Source of the DNA: WRGT01 sp942493035
Lineage (GTDB): Bacteria; Spirochaetota; UBA4802; UBA5550
Length of the DNA stretch: 64,000 nt
Reading direction: 5' to 3'
Assembly: GCA_942493035.1 (NCBI GenBank)
Contig: OW818666.1
Location: forward strand, 310,001-374,000
The notes beneath the pieces are model-generated. The model worked only from the letters and a program-made list of their open reading frames with translations. It searched no databases and was not told where the DNA came from. Below, one piece after another: positions 35,364-44,887 of this stretch; within the stretch, counting starts at the first letter, position 1; each line of letters opens with the position of its first letter. The translations under genes and the position numbers were made by a program.

Positions 35364-35505
35364 ATTTAACAGAAAAATTTTTAAAACATTTTGAATTAAC
35401 AAACATTCAATGTATATTAACAGGGACAAGGCCGGCAGTTAATCTTGTTTTATTAAATATATACTGACTGATGAAGCTTTTAATATTTAACCAGGGAGAT
35501 GATTT

Positions 35506-36696
35506 ATGGCGGGTGAACAGTATCAGATAACTGATTATTTAAACAGACGGAAAAAACTGAAGGGTATACTGTTCGAAACAGCGCTGCCGAATGAATATCT
35601 TGTAAGGATAGGCACTAAGGAGATTAAACCGGTCATCGGCGGCAGGAGTATCCGTCTTTTCAGAAGGTATATGCGAATACCCGCAAGCGTGCAGACTCTA
35701 TACTTCACAACTGACAATGCCAATGTCGATTACCAGGGGATCGGGCTTGACGGCTATGCCAGCTGGAGAATAGATCCTTCGAACCCGGTGCTTGCAATCC
35801 GCACCCTGGACTTTTTCGATGAAAATGATCCCATGGCAAGGACAAACAATGAGCTCCGCACCATCTGCATTGAAGCAGTCAGACATGTAATAAGCAACAT
35901 GACAATAGATGAGGCCCTTAAAAAGAAGGAGGACATCGCAAACAACCTGAAGGATCAGCTGAAGGAGATTGAATCGAAATGGGGACTTATCTTTGATCAG
36001 GTCGGCATTGAGAAGGTCAGGATAATGTCTAACAAGGTCTTTGAAGGAATGCAGTCACAGTTCAGGGACCGTCTTCGTCTTGAGGCGTCACGTACCCGGA
36101 TCAATACAGACATGGAAATCACCAATGAAGAAAATAACATGCGTGAAACAACCAAGCTGAAAGCTCTTGATACTGATAAAAAAGTAAACCTCATTGAAGT
36201 CGATAACAAAAACAGGGTCCGCGAGGCCGAGCTTACAGAACAGCAGAACATTTCCAGGAAAGAAAGGGAGATCAGCGAGGATGAATACCGCAGGGATATT
36301 CTGTTCAAAATTGAGCAGGAGGAAAAAAATTATGAACTTTCACTTCTTGCAAAAACAAAAGAGACCAGCCTGCTGAGTACTGAAGAAGGGCTTCTGCAGG
36401 CCAGAAAAAAAATTGAAGAACTCCTCAATGAAATGAACAAAAATAAACTTGAAGTTGAAAAGCTTACAAGGGAAATACAGCAGATATACAGTTCTGACTC
36501 ACTTATAAGCAGTTTCATAGAAACTCTCCCCAGGATATATGAATCTATCCATATAAAGAATTATTCAGTAATGGATGCAGGGCAGAATTCCGGCGTTTCC
36601 CCTGTAACAAGAGTGCTCAATGAACTGATATTCGCACTTAAAAGCAGCGACCTGAAATGGATGCTCGAAAAAAAGACAGATAAGCAGGCTGAGTGA
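35506..36696 (+). CDS. SPFH (band 7/flotillin-like) domain protein
   Basis: The 396-residue protein has an SPFH core. Strands such as YLVRIGTKEIKPVIGGRSI (about 28-46) and VDYQGIGLDGYASWRI lead to LRTICIEAVRHVISNMTIDEAL and VGIEKVRIM (about 155-163). A long charged coiled coil (about 185-330) follows and probably drives oligomerisation. Unlike typical flotillins there is no N-terminal membrane segment, so it may be a soluble or vault-like scaffold. The ATG at 35506 follows CAGGGAGATGATTT. The unknown membrane proteins around it are candidate partners. Confidence 0.75.
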   Translation: MAGEQYQITDYLNRRKKLKGILFETALPNEYLVRIGTKEIKPVIGGRSIRLFRRYMRIPASVQTLYFTTDNANVDYQGIGLDGYASWRIDPSNPVLAIRTLDFFDENDPMARTNNELRTICIEAVRHVISNMTIDEALKKKEDIANNLKDQLKEIESKWGLIFDQVGIEKVRIMSNKVFEGMQSQFRDRLRLEASRTRINTDMEITNEENNMRETTKLKALDTDKKVNLIEVDNKNRVREAELTEQQNISRKEREISEDEYRRDILFKIEQEEKNYELSLLAKTKETSLLSTEEGLLQARKKIEELLNEMNKNKLEVEKLTREIQQIYSSDSLISSFIETLPRIYESIHIKNYSVMDAGQNSGVSPVTRVLNELIFALKSSDLKWMLEKKTDKQAE

Positions 36697-36713
36697 TTTT
36701 CCGGTTATGGCCA

Positions 36714-37547
36714 TTATCCGAAAATATATTTTATGATTATCGGTGAAATGGCCAGCAGGGAGAACAGCCTGCTCCTCCAAGTGCCGAAATTTTCAAGCAT
36801 CAATAGTATCCTGAACGGTATAAAGAAAAACATAATGCCCAACCATAAAAGGGGAATTAATAGAAATATCACATATATCCAGTCAAGAAGGCAGGCCGGA
36901 TTAACCGGCTTTATCCCCTGCATCATTGCAGGCATCCCGAAGATACTTGAAAATAAAATTATAAATGAAAATATAAAAAGCTGATCGGCAATATACTCAA
37001 CCCACGGCTCATTCATCCACTTATATCGCGGCTGCAATCCTTTTAACGGGAACATGGCTTTGGCAACAAAAATTGTCGGGAGAAAAAGTGCAACTGCAAA
37101 GGATAAGTACAGCGGAATTGTCCACCATGAGAACTGTTCTGATGCATTTCTGAATTGAGGGAAAATGTTGGAGATTCCTGTACCCAGAAGCAGACCGGAA
37201 ATTAGCGGATGCATCAGCATAAAGAAAAAAATCTTACTCTCTTGTTCTGCATATAGCGGATGCAGGGATGATCTCTCTTTGTCATCATCTTTAACGTGAA
37301 TTTCTACCGGTACGCCAAGTCTGTTTTGAAACGGAAACCGCTTCAGGTAAGCCCCGGCGAGCTGTGAAAACCAGGCAGCTGTCATGACAAATCCTGCGGC
37401 TTTACTGTTATAATAATAATCGAGAGGATTGCTCCCCCGGGCAGGAGAGAATAAAAAAGACCATGAAAAAAAACCGAAAATTCCTATATTTAAGCCATAA
37501 TCCGAAGAAAAGCGCCATACTTTTTCAAAACCGGTATATTTTATCAT
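36714..37547 (-). CDS. Polytopic membrane protein (hypothetical)
   Basis: The 277-residue protein has about six hydrophobic segments (for example FLFSPARG... near 30, FFFMLMHPLISGLLLGTG near 110, FIFSFIILFSSIFGMPAMM near 195, VIFLLIPLLWLGIMFFFIPFRILLML near 230). No family recognised. It is convergent with the SPFH gene, with an 18-base gap. Confidence 0.55.
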   Translation of the reverse strand: MIKYTGFEKVWRFSSDYGLNIGIFGFFSWSFLFSPARGSNPLDYYYNSKAAGFVMTAAWFSQLAGAYLKRFPFQNRLGVPVEIHVKDDDKERSSLHPLYAEQESKIFFFMLMHPLISGLLLGTGISNIFPQFRNASEQFSWWTIPLYLSFAVALFLPTIFVAKAMFPLKGLQPRYKWMNEPWVEYIADQLFIFSFIILFSSIFGMPAMMQGIKPVNPACLLDWIYVIFLLIPLLWLGIMFFFIPFRILLMLENFGTWRSRLFSLLAISPIIIKYIFG

Positions 37548-37996
37548 TTAATTCCGCCTAATCAATTTTAGCAGTTAACGTTTAAATTATGCTTTTTCTC
37601 TCCGGTTTTAGCAGCTTCAATTTCTGTAGTTACTGGAATCTCATGTATGATGCATAATTTCTGTTATCATCTAAAACCTTCCTCCGGCCGCCGGCATCAG
37701 TTTTCATTCCGGCCGGATTAACAGAAAACTGCATCAATCGTTAACAGCTATAGTTTAAAAGTTTAATTACGCTAACGGTATTTAACCGGTTAAGCTGTTA
37801 TATATTAATCCCCGACCCATGTTTTATTATCGAATCACTGAAGAGTGATAATAAACAGGGGCTTCAGGAGAATTAATAACATGAAAAGGAATAGAACAGT
37901 ACCTGCACAAATGCAACAATTAATTTCGGGATTTTTTTTATGGAAGTTTTCATTATTTTCAGTATATTAATCAGAAGATCAGGCAGCCTGGAGTTT
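37548..37996. other. Intergenic region with several hairpins and a possible 29-codon ORF
   Basis: Between divergent genes. Inverted repeats include CAGTTTTC/GAAAACTG near 37699-37732, TAACAGCT/AGCTGTTA near 37742-37800, and a hairpin near 37821-37860 built on ATTATC/GATAAT arms. A short ORF at 37881-37970 (begins MKRNRTVPAQMQQL) has a ribosome site CAGGAGAATTAATAAC and overlaps the upstream part of the next gene's frame. It could be a leader peptide or chance. Confidence 0.4.
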
Positions 37997-38497
37997 ATGG
38001 AAAAAAAAATAGTCTACAGATATCCGTTCTGGCAGAAATACCCGAAATTTTTAATGGAATCAGTTTTGATGCTGAATTTTTTATTACTGGTATTTCTTAG
38101 TATTGCAGTGGTGATTTTGGCCTTAGCGGCCGCAATATATAAAATTTTCAGTTTATCAGATCCTGTTGCGGATAAATTTATCTCTTCACTGGAAAGCTCT
38201 CATTACCTGGGGGGGATTGTTGCTGTCGTACTGGGATTTATACTGTTAAAAGATATCGCCGGAAAATTCAGGGACTGGATTCTGCCTCTTGAAGTGGTAA
38301 AGGGTAAAATTACATCAGTCAGGGAGGAGTATACGGCTGGCAGTGAAAGCGGAACAGACTGCTGGTTTGTTTATATAGGAGATAGAAGCTGGGAAATACC
38401 GGACCGGGTAGCAGGCAGAATTTCGAAGGGGGAGACTGTTGAAATACATGCCACTGCTTATTATAAAGAAGTGCGGAGGATATTCCGGATAAAGTGA
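37997..38497 (+). CDS. Membrane protein with C-terminal soluble domain (hypothetical)
   Basis: The product (about 166 residues) starts at MEKKIVYRYPFW. It has two hydrophobic segments (about 20-47 and 69-86) and a small beta-rich tail (KGKITSVREEYTAG...CWFVYIGDRSWEIP) that resembles an SH3- or OB-like fold. I chose the ATG at 37997 (GGAG just upstream) over the in-frame ATG at 37940, because the extra N-terminus overlaps a competing short ORF. Function unknown. Confidence 0.5.
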   Translation: MEKKIVYRYPFWQKYPKFLMESVLMLNFLLLVFLSIAVVILALAAAIYKIFSLSDPVADKFISSLESSHYLGGIVAVVLGFILLKDIAGKFRDWILPLEVVKGKITSVREEYTAGSESGTDCWFVYIGDRSWEIPDRVAGRISKGETVEIHATAYYKEVRRIFRIK

Positions 38498-38538
38498 TGA
38501 TAACAGGCTGTCTGATTTATGCAGTTTTAAGCATGAGG

Positions 38539-39162
38539 TTATCTTAAACTATTTATTTCCTTCTGTATGTTTTTTCTGGCTATAGATTCGTACAGACTTC
38601 CGAATTCCTTTGTAAAATAAATTGTTTCTCTTTGCAGAAAGTTTTTTAAAATTTTCTTTCGACCAGTATTATATTTTACATCGTCTACCCACTGAAATTC
38701 TTTCCTGATAGATTTCATATATTCGTCATATTTATCTGCACTCTGGCCCAGTATTAATAAATCAGAATCCAGAAATATTTTTTCATCAAATGAGTTTTCT
38801 ATCGGGTGATGGTTTTTTGTAATTAATATTAATCGAATAACTTTTTTAATTACCATATCGTTGATATTAAGCTCAGATAACAAATTTTCAGCAAATTCTG
38901 AACTCTTCTCTTCATTGTCAGATGATTTTGTATCATAAATAATATCATGGAGCCATGCAGCATAAAAAATACTTTCATTATTAACAATTTTACCTTTAAA
39001 CTTTGAAAGTGAATCATACATATTTTTTATATGATTTAAATTATGGTAATATCTATGGACTTCATTATAGTTATCAGTAAGTTTATTAATTACCGCAGAA
39101 ACTTTTTCTTTATCGAATGATTTATTTTCTAAATATTTATACCACTCTGAAATATAGTTCAT
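38539..39162 (-). CDS. Predicted metal-dependent HD-superfamily phosphohydrolase
   Basis: The 207-residue protein resembles the COG4339 family. It has the YHNLNHI motif (about 39-45), WLHDIIYD with the His-Asp pair (about 70-77), ITKNHHP and DSDLLILG. These are the expected metal ligands of an HD domain. Substrate unknown; nucleotides or phosphate esters are the usual guesses. Monocistronic, minus strand, upstream of the 23S fragment. Confidence 0.75.
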   Translation of the reverse strand: MNYISEWYKYLENKSFDKEKVSAVINKLTDNYNEVHRYYHNLNHIKNMYDSLSKFKGKIVNNESIFYAAWLHDIIYDTKSSDNEEKSSEFAENLLSELNINDMVIKKVIRLILITKNHHPIENSFDEKIFLDSDLLILGQSADKYDEYMKSIRKEFQWVDDVKYNTGRKKILKNFLQRETIYFTKEFGSLYESIARKNIQKEINSLR

Positions 39163-39379
39163 TTTTTAAATCCCGGTTAATAGGCTTCACATAAATCCTG
39201 AAAAAGCATCTTGATAATTCGTTAGATTGGGATACTCTTCAAGTTGACCTTCTTTATTATAACTTCCTGCTATATACAGAGGAGCTTTAGTTTAGGCCCG
39301 AATATATACTGATTGATGGTTTTTATAATGCATGATTTATTATTGCAAGATAAATTTAGATACTAAAATGTGAAATTAA

Positions 39380-40107
<728 letters not shown>

Positions 40108-40111
40108 TTAT

Positions 40112-40146
40112 AAAAAACCCGAAGGGAGAATCCCTTCGGGTTTTTT
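40112..40146 (+). terminator. rRNA-type terminator after the 23S fragment
   Basis: Third exact copy of the rrn terminator (16-bp stem, GAA loop, T6). Confidence 0.9.
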
Positions 40147-40303
40147 CATGCTCTTTTTTATTTCAAATCGCAAGCAAATGCTTGAATATAATTTCGCTCT
40201 TTCAGGTCCAAATTAGAATTTTAAATTACTCTCTGTCGAGTTTTGAAAGCGATTGAGAAAACATGGCTCAGCTTTTAAAAAAACGCAGTTTCAACCGGCA
40301 GCG

Positions 40304-40351
40304 AAAAATAATTCACAAGTCAGAGCTAGGTTTGACTTGTGAATTATTTTT
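40304..40351. terminator. Strong hairpin upstream of recA
   Basis: AAAAATAATTCACAAGTC (40304-40321) pairs perfectly with 40334-40351 (18 bp), and the run of T continues to 40353. It looks like an intrinsic terminator and would shield recA from upstream transcription. No gene directly upstream needs it except the 23S fragment, which already has its own. Confidence 0.65.
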
Positions 40352-40433
40352 TTGTAATTTGTAGAATTATGAAATATTTTTTAATGAAGATGAAAAATTT
40401 AATCTATTACTTAACAAAAATATAGTAAAATTC

Positions 40434-40463
40434 TTGACAAAAATTCTGATAAAATACTATACA
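40434..40463 (+). promoter_or_regulatory. recA promoter
   Basis: TTGACA (40434-40439) and TATACA (40458-40463) are separated by 18 bases. Transcription would start near 40470, giving a leader of about 150 nt before the recA ATG. Confidence 0.65.
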
Positions 40464-40565
40464 TAAATATAGTTTAAAACAAATATTGAAGTTCGAGAAT
40501 ATTTAATTGCATTATTTATTAAGCAATTATAATTGAAACTCAATATTTAAAAAAAAATTAGTTCA

Positions 40566-40583
40566 ACGTTTGAATTCGAACGT
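40566..40583 (+). promoter_or_regulatory. 18-bp near-perfect palindrome in the recA leader
   Basis: ACGTTTGAATTCGAACGT is symmetric at 8 of 9 positions. It lies about 40 bases before the recA start codon. It is a candidate repressor (LexA-type) operator by position only; it does not match a LexA box I can name with confidence. Confidence 0.35.
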
Positions 40584-40623
40584 ATGTATAGATATAAAAC
40601 ATTTTTTAAATCAAGAGGTTATT

Positions 40624-41784
40624 ATGAGTATTCAGAATCAGAAGGAACTTAACGTTAAGAATCAGGCATTAGATGCAGCTATGCTTCAAATTGAAAAACA
40701 GTTCGGTAAGGGATCAATAATGAGACTTGGGGATAATCCTGCAAAAGCTCAAATCCCTGCTATTTCAACGGGCTCGCTGGAGCTTGATATAGCCCTTGGA
40801 GTAGGTGGAGTTCCCAGAGGTCGGGTAGTTGAAATTTATGGACCGGAATCATCGGGTAAAACTACTATGACTCTTCATATTATTGCAGAAGCGCAGAAAA
40901 CCGGCGGATCGGTTGCATTTATCGATGCCGAGCATGCGCTTGATCCTGCTTATGCCGCACGATTGGGTGTTAAAACTGAGGATATGCTTGTTTCTCAGCC
41001 TGACACTGGTGAAGAAGCCCTTGAAATTGTAGAAGCTCTTGTTAGATCAGGTGCTCTTGATGTCATAGTCATCGACTCTGTAGCTGCGCTTGTGCCAAAA
41101 GCGGAGATTGATGGAGATATGGGGGATTCTCATATGGGTCTACAGGCAAGATTGATGAGCCAGGCTCTTCGTAAGCTTACCGGTGTTATTGCAAAATCAA
41201 ATACCTGTGTAATATTTATAAATCAGATCCGAATGAAGATCGGAGTAATGTTCGGTTCCCCTGAAACTACAACTGGTGGAAATGCACTTAAATTTTACTC
41301 ATCTGTCAGGTTGGATATAAGAAGAATCGAAACTTTAAAAAATGGTGATGATTCCATCGGAAGCAGAGTGAGAGTAAAAGTCGTGAAAAATAAAGTTGCT
41401 CCGCCTTTTAAACAAGCTGAGTTTGATATAATGTATGATTCAGGTATTTCTCGTGAAGGTGGAGTTCTTGATCTTGCTGTAAAATATGATATAATAAATA
41501 AAGCAGGAACATGGTATTCATACGGAGAGGATCGCATAGGTCAGGGACGTGAAAATGTAAGAAAGTATTTGAGAGATAACCCGGCAATAAATAAAGAAAT
41601 TGAATTTAAAATTAAAAAAGAAGCGGGTTTGATAGATACAAGTGTTCCTGAAAAACCAGTTGAAGCGGTTAAGGCAAGTGCTTCAAAAGCTGAAAATACA
41701 CCAAAACCTGAAAACGTGGTGAAACCTGATGCTGTCAAATCGGCTCCAGTTGTAACTGCAATACCGGAAATTGCTGCAGAATAG
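40624..41784 (+). CDS. recA: RecA recombinase
   Basis: The 386-residue ATPase forms filaments on single-stranded DNA and drives strand exchange and the SOS response. The Walker A loop is GPESSGKT, the Walker B strand is LDVIVIDSVAAL, and loop L1/L2 segments GLQARLMSQALRKLT and SPETTTGGNALKFY are present. The C-terminal tail (from about residue 340) is Pro/Lys/Ala-rich and poorly conserved, as usual. I chose the ATG at 40624 (after AAGAGGTTATT). The longer in-frame TTG start at 40570 overlaps the palindrome and adds a non-RecA N-terminus. map follows after 30 bases. Confidence 0.97.
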   Translation: MSIQNQKELNVKNQALDAAMLQIEKQFGKGSIMRLGDNPAKAQIPAISTGSLELDIALGVGGVPRGRVVEIYGPESSGKTTMTLHIIAEAQKTGGSVAFIDAEHALDPAYAARLGVKTEDMLVSQPDTGEEALEIVEALVRSGALDVIVIDSVAALVPKAEIDGDMGDSHMGLQARLMSQALRKLTGVIAKSNTCVIFINQIRMKIGVMFGSPETTTGGNALKFYSSVRLDIRRIETLKNGDDSIGSRVRVKVVKNKVAPPFKQAEFDIMYDSGISREGGVLDLAVKYDIINKAGTWYSYGEDRIGQGRENVRKYLRDNPAINKEIEFKIKKEAGLIDTSVPEKPVEAVKASASKAENTPKPENVVKPDAVKSAPVVTAIPEIAAE

Positions 41785-41814
41785 TTTATTAAAGGGTAAC
41801 AAAGGATTTTAATA

Positions 41815-42573
41815 ATGAATCGTGTAGTCCGGTTAAAAACCGAAGATGAAATCAAGCGTATTAAAGAGAGCGGTTTGATAATATTCCGGTTATTTAAAAT
41901 TATCAATTCAATGAATCTCGAAGGGATGTCAACCTGGGAGCTCGATACATTTATAGATGACTTTATAATGAAGAACAGGGCAAGGCCTGCTTTTAAAACT
42001 GTTCGCGGCTACTCCTTTGCTTCATGTATATCTATAAATCATGTCGCCTCCCATGGTGTTCCAACAAAAAAGAACAGAATTTCCGGGGGGGATCTTGTTA
42101 AAATCGATACTGGTACTGTACTTAATGGTTATTTTGCAGATTCCTGTTCAACTTTTAAAATAGGGAGGGTTAGTCCGGAGGCTGAGCTTCTTGTTTCTGC
42201 TGCTTATACAACTCTACAAAAAGGGATATCGGAAGTCGAGGCGGAAAAGTATACCGGCGATATCGGTTTCGCTGTTGAGAATTGTGTCCGCGAGCTTGGA
42301 TATTCTGTAGTAAAAAATTTTACAGGTCATGGTGTCGGATTTGCTCTTCATGAAGCCCCCGTAATTCCTAACTATGGAGAAAGAGGGAAAGGGACTATTC
42401 TTCGTCCTGGAATGGTTTTGACAGTCGAGCCTATCGTAAATCAGGGTTCTGATGAACTTATTGTTCAGGAAGATGGATGGACATCAATTACCAGTGATAA
42501 TAAACTCTCTGCGCAATTCGAACATACCATGGCTGTTACAAAAAATGGTGCCGTGATACTTACTTCTGAATAA
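41815..42573 (+). CDS. map: Methionine aminopeptidase, type I
   Basis: Removes the N-terminal methionine from new proteins. The metal ligands appear in order: Asp in KIDTGTVLNGYFADS (two aspartates), His in GHGVGFALHE, Glu in TVEPIV and Glu in QFEHTMAV. The SHGVP segment near the N-terminus is also typical. The length of 252 residues is that of the short type Ia enzyme without an N-terminal zinc finger. The ATG at 41815 follows AAAGGATTTTAATA. Probably co-transcribed with recA. Confidence 0.95.
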   Translation: MNRVVRLKTEDEIKRIKESGLIIFRLFKIINSMNLEGMSTWELDTFIDDFIMKNRARPAFKTVRGYSFASCISINHVASHGVPTKKNRISGGDLVKIDTGTVLNGYFADSCSTFKIGRVSPEAELLVSAAYTTLQKGISEVEAEKYTGDIGFAVENCVRELGYSVVKNFTGHGVGFALHEAPVIPNYGERGKGTILRPGMVLTVEPIVNQGSDELIVQEDGWTSITSDNKLSAQFEHTMAVTKNGAVILTSE

Positions 42574-42691
42574 GATTTAATGCTAACTGCTCAATAACTT
42601 TTGGAATTTTCTCTCCGTCGCGACATAGACCATTTTAACTACTAGTTTATGAGTACTTATATATAAAGATTGATATTATTTCATGTTTTAG

Positions 42692-42735
42692 TTGACTATG
42701 AGTTGTATTTGTAAAAATTTTGTAATTAAATTACA
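42692..42735 (+). promoter_or_regulatory. folE2 promoter region with candidate Zur/Fur-family operator
   Basis: A -35-like TTGACT lies at 42692-42697, with a weak AT-rich -10 near 42712-42720. Directly after it, 42721-42735 is TGTAATTAAATTACA. Its 7-1-7 inverted repeat has perfect arms, the geometry of Fur-family boxes, and it is close to the Zur style (TCGTAATnATTACGA). It overlaps the expected transcription start and the folE2 ribosome site. Zinc-dependent repression of folE2 is known in other bacteria; here it is inferred. Confidence 0.5.
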
Positions 42736-42737
42736 GG

Positions 42738-43541
42738 ATGATTAATATGAAAAAAAATCAATTAAGAGATATACAGTCAGAACCGGATCACAGAATGCTC
42801 CCCATCGATAAAGTCGGGGTTAAGGATATAAAGTACCCCGTTGTTGTTCTTGATAAGGATGAAGGGAGTCAGCATACTGTGGCAAAAGTTAACATGTATG
42901 TTAATCTTCCTCATCAGTTCCGCGGCACTCACATGAGCAGATTTGTAGAGATACTTAACCGTTACAGAAGCGGAATCTCAACAAAAAACATCAGAAAGAT
43001 TCTTGAGGATATGAAAACCCAGCTTGATTCTGAAACTGCTCATTTTGAAATCGAATTTCCGTATTTTATAACTAAATCGGCACCGGTCTCCGGCGAAAAA
43101 GCTAAAATGGAGTACACCTGCCGCCTCGTAGCGAATTCTGATGTCGATTACTATATGATTGAAGTAAAAGTCCCCGTTTTATCTTTGTGCCCATGCTCCA
43201 AAGAGATAAGTGCCTTTGGTGCTCATAATCAGAGGTCAATAATTACAATGCAGATTGAAGCAAAAGAAAAGATATGGATAGAGGATATAATTGCTATTGC
43301 TGAAAGTTCTGCAAGTTCAGATATCTATTCAATTTTAAAAAGGGAAGATGAAAAATACATCACTGAAAAATCGTATGAAAATCCTGTTTTTGTTGAGGAT
43401 ATTGTAAGAATTGCTGCTGAAAAACTGATAAAAACCAAAGGTATTCTCTGGTTTTCTGTTGAGTCTGAAAATATGGAATCAATACATAATCATTCTGCCT
43501 ATGCCCAGATCTGTATGAGTTTAAAGGATTTACCAAAATGA
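42738..43541 (+). CDS. folE2: GTP cyclohydrolase IB (FolE2)
   Basis: Converts GTP to dihydroneopterin triphosphate, the first step of folate synthesis. It uses an alternative metal, so it can replace the zinc-dependent FolE. The family motif with the catalytic Cys is LSLCPCSKEISAFGAHNQRS. Other conserved blocks are QFRGTHMSRFVEIL and AHFEIEFPYFITKSAPVS. The length of 267 residues is normal. The ATG at 42747 (MKKNQL) is an equally good start, with AGGA 9 bases upstream. The stop overlaps the start of the next gene by 4 bases. Confidence 0.95.
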   Translation: MINMKKNQLRDIQSEPDHRMLPIDKVGVKDIKYPVVVLDKDEGSQHTVAKVNMYVNLPHQFRGTHMSRFVEILNRYRSGISTKNIRKILEDMKTQLDSETAHFEIEFPYFITKSAPVSGEKAKMEYTCRLVANSDVDYYMIEVKVPVLSLCPCSKEISAFGAHNQRSIITMQIEAKEKIWIEDIIAIAESSASSDIYSILKREDEKYITEKSYENPVFVEDIVRIAAEKLIKTKGILWFSVESENMESIHNHSAYAQICMSLKDLPK

Positions 43542-44887
43542 GGGCTTTCGCAGCTTTTTTTATAGTGATTATACTCTCTTTATCCTGTAGTACCAGCAAT
43601 GATATATTAGCAACCTTTAATGGCGGCAGTATTACAAGAGGAGAACTGGAAGATTGGCTCGAAAGCAGAAAAATTTCATCAGATAAAGTATATGAAGACA
43701 AATATGCTGTGTCAGATTTTTTGAAGCAGCTGGCTGTAGAAAAAATAACAGCTGCTCAAGCTGAAAAATCATCTTTTAATAATAAAAAAGAATATATTAT
43801 TATTGAAAATACGCTTTATAAAAATTTTCTTTCTACTTTTTTTATAGATCAGAAGGGGCGGGATGTTGCATTTAATGAAAAAGGGGCTGATTTAAGTATA
43901 ATCAGGATTTTCTTGAAGAAAGAAAGCATGAAGGATAAGATCGAGGAAGAAAAAGAAAAAAGGATTATTATCGATCATATACTTTTAGAATTAAAAGCAG
44001 GAAAAGATTTTAATGAACTTGCAGGACGTTATTCTGAAGACGTGGCCTCAGGTAGAAAAGGACGGTTAGGGATTATTCCTGAAAGTCTTATGGAAGATGC
44101 AGTTAGAAATGCAGTATCTTCATTGTATGATAATCAGTATACACAGAATCCTGTTATTATCGGGAGTTCCATTTGTCTTATAAAATTACATAAAAGATAT
44201 GATCTTAATGAAAAAAATCTTAAAACTATCGTCACAGATAAAGAGAATGCGGATAGAATAGCCGATTTTTTTAAAAAACAATTTTTTGATAACTTAAGAA
44301 ATGAAATACTGAAACAAAGAAAGATAGTTTCAAACATTGATTCAATCTCTTATAATAATCCGGATTCAGTAATTTTTTCTATTGATAATGAGAGTTTTAC
44401 TGCAGGTGAGTTGAATGTTATACTTGAACTTTTTTATTCTTTGAAATATGGATCATCACCACTGGAAGACTTCTCTCTGAAAGAAAAAAAGTTAACTTCG
44501 GAAAAGATTTTCAATGAACGCCTTTTTGCATCGGAAGCAGAAAGAGATTATTTGAACAAAGATGAAAAATTTCAAAGAAACTGGTTTTATCTTAGAAGAG
44601 CAGCTCTTGCAGGTGCATTTAAATATAGTGTTTTATTAAAAGATTTAATTGTCTCAGATAAAGAAATAGTCGAAGAGTATACATTAAATAGATCAAAAAA
44701 GTATTTTAAAATCAAAAAGTATGATAAAAAAGAAGTAAAAATCTTTTTATCATACTTTGAGGCTTATAGAAATATAAAAAATCAGCTGAATCGAGAAAAA
44801 CTTAAATCTCTTAAAAAAATTTGGGATAATGAAATACTGAAAGATGGTAATTTTCTGATAGTAAATAAATCTTTTCTAGTTGATTAA
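43538..44887 (+). CDS. SurA/PpiC-like peptidylprolyl isomerase lipoprotein
   Basis: The 449-residue protein has a lipoprotein signal with lipobox SLSC (Cys17). A parvulin-type domain is recognisable in HILLELKAGKDFNELAGRYSEDVASGRKGRLGIIPESLM. The N-terminal segment ATFNGGSITRGELEDWL matches SurA-N-like chaperone modules, and the C-terminal 200 residues contain a second such helical module. It probably helps exported proteins fold in the periplasm. The ATGA overlap with folE2 indicates translational coupling, although the functions are unrelated. Confidence 0.8.
   Translation: MRAFAAFFIVIILSLSCSTSNDILATFNGGSITRGELEDWLESRKISSDKVYEDKYAVSDFLKQLAVEKITAAQAEKSSFNNKKEYIIIENTLYKNFLSTFFIDQKGRDVAFNEKGADLSIIRIFLKKESMKDKIEEEKEKRIIIDHILLELKAGKDFNELAGRYSEDVASGRKGRLGIIPESLMEDAVRNAVSSLYDNQYTQNPVIIGSSICLIKLHKRYDLNEKNLKTIVTDKENADRIADFFKKQFFDNLRNEILKQRKIVSNIDSISYNNPDSVIFSIDNESFTAGELNVILELFYSLKYGSSPLEDFSLKEKKLTSEKIFNERLFASEAERDYLNKDEKFQRNWFYLRRAALAGAFKYSVLLKDLIVSDKEIVEEYTLNRSKKYFKIKKYDKKEVKIFLSYFEAYRNIKNQLNREKLKSLKKIWDNEILKDGNFLIVNKSFLVD

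Noticed and set aside
40264..40368. Short ORF starting MAQLLKK before recA
   Set aside because: It reads straight through an 18-bp terminator-like hairpin and lacks a ribosome site.
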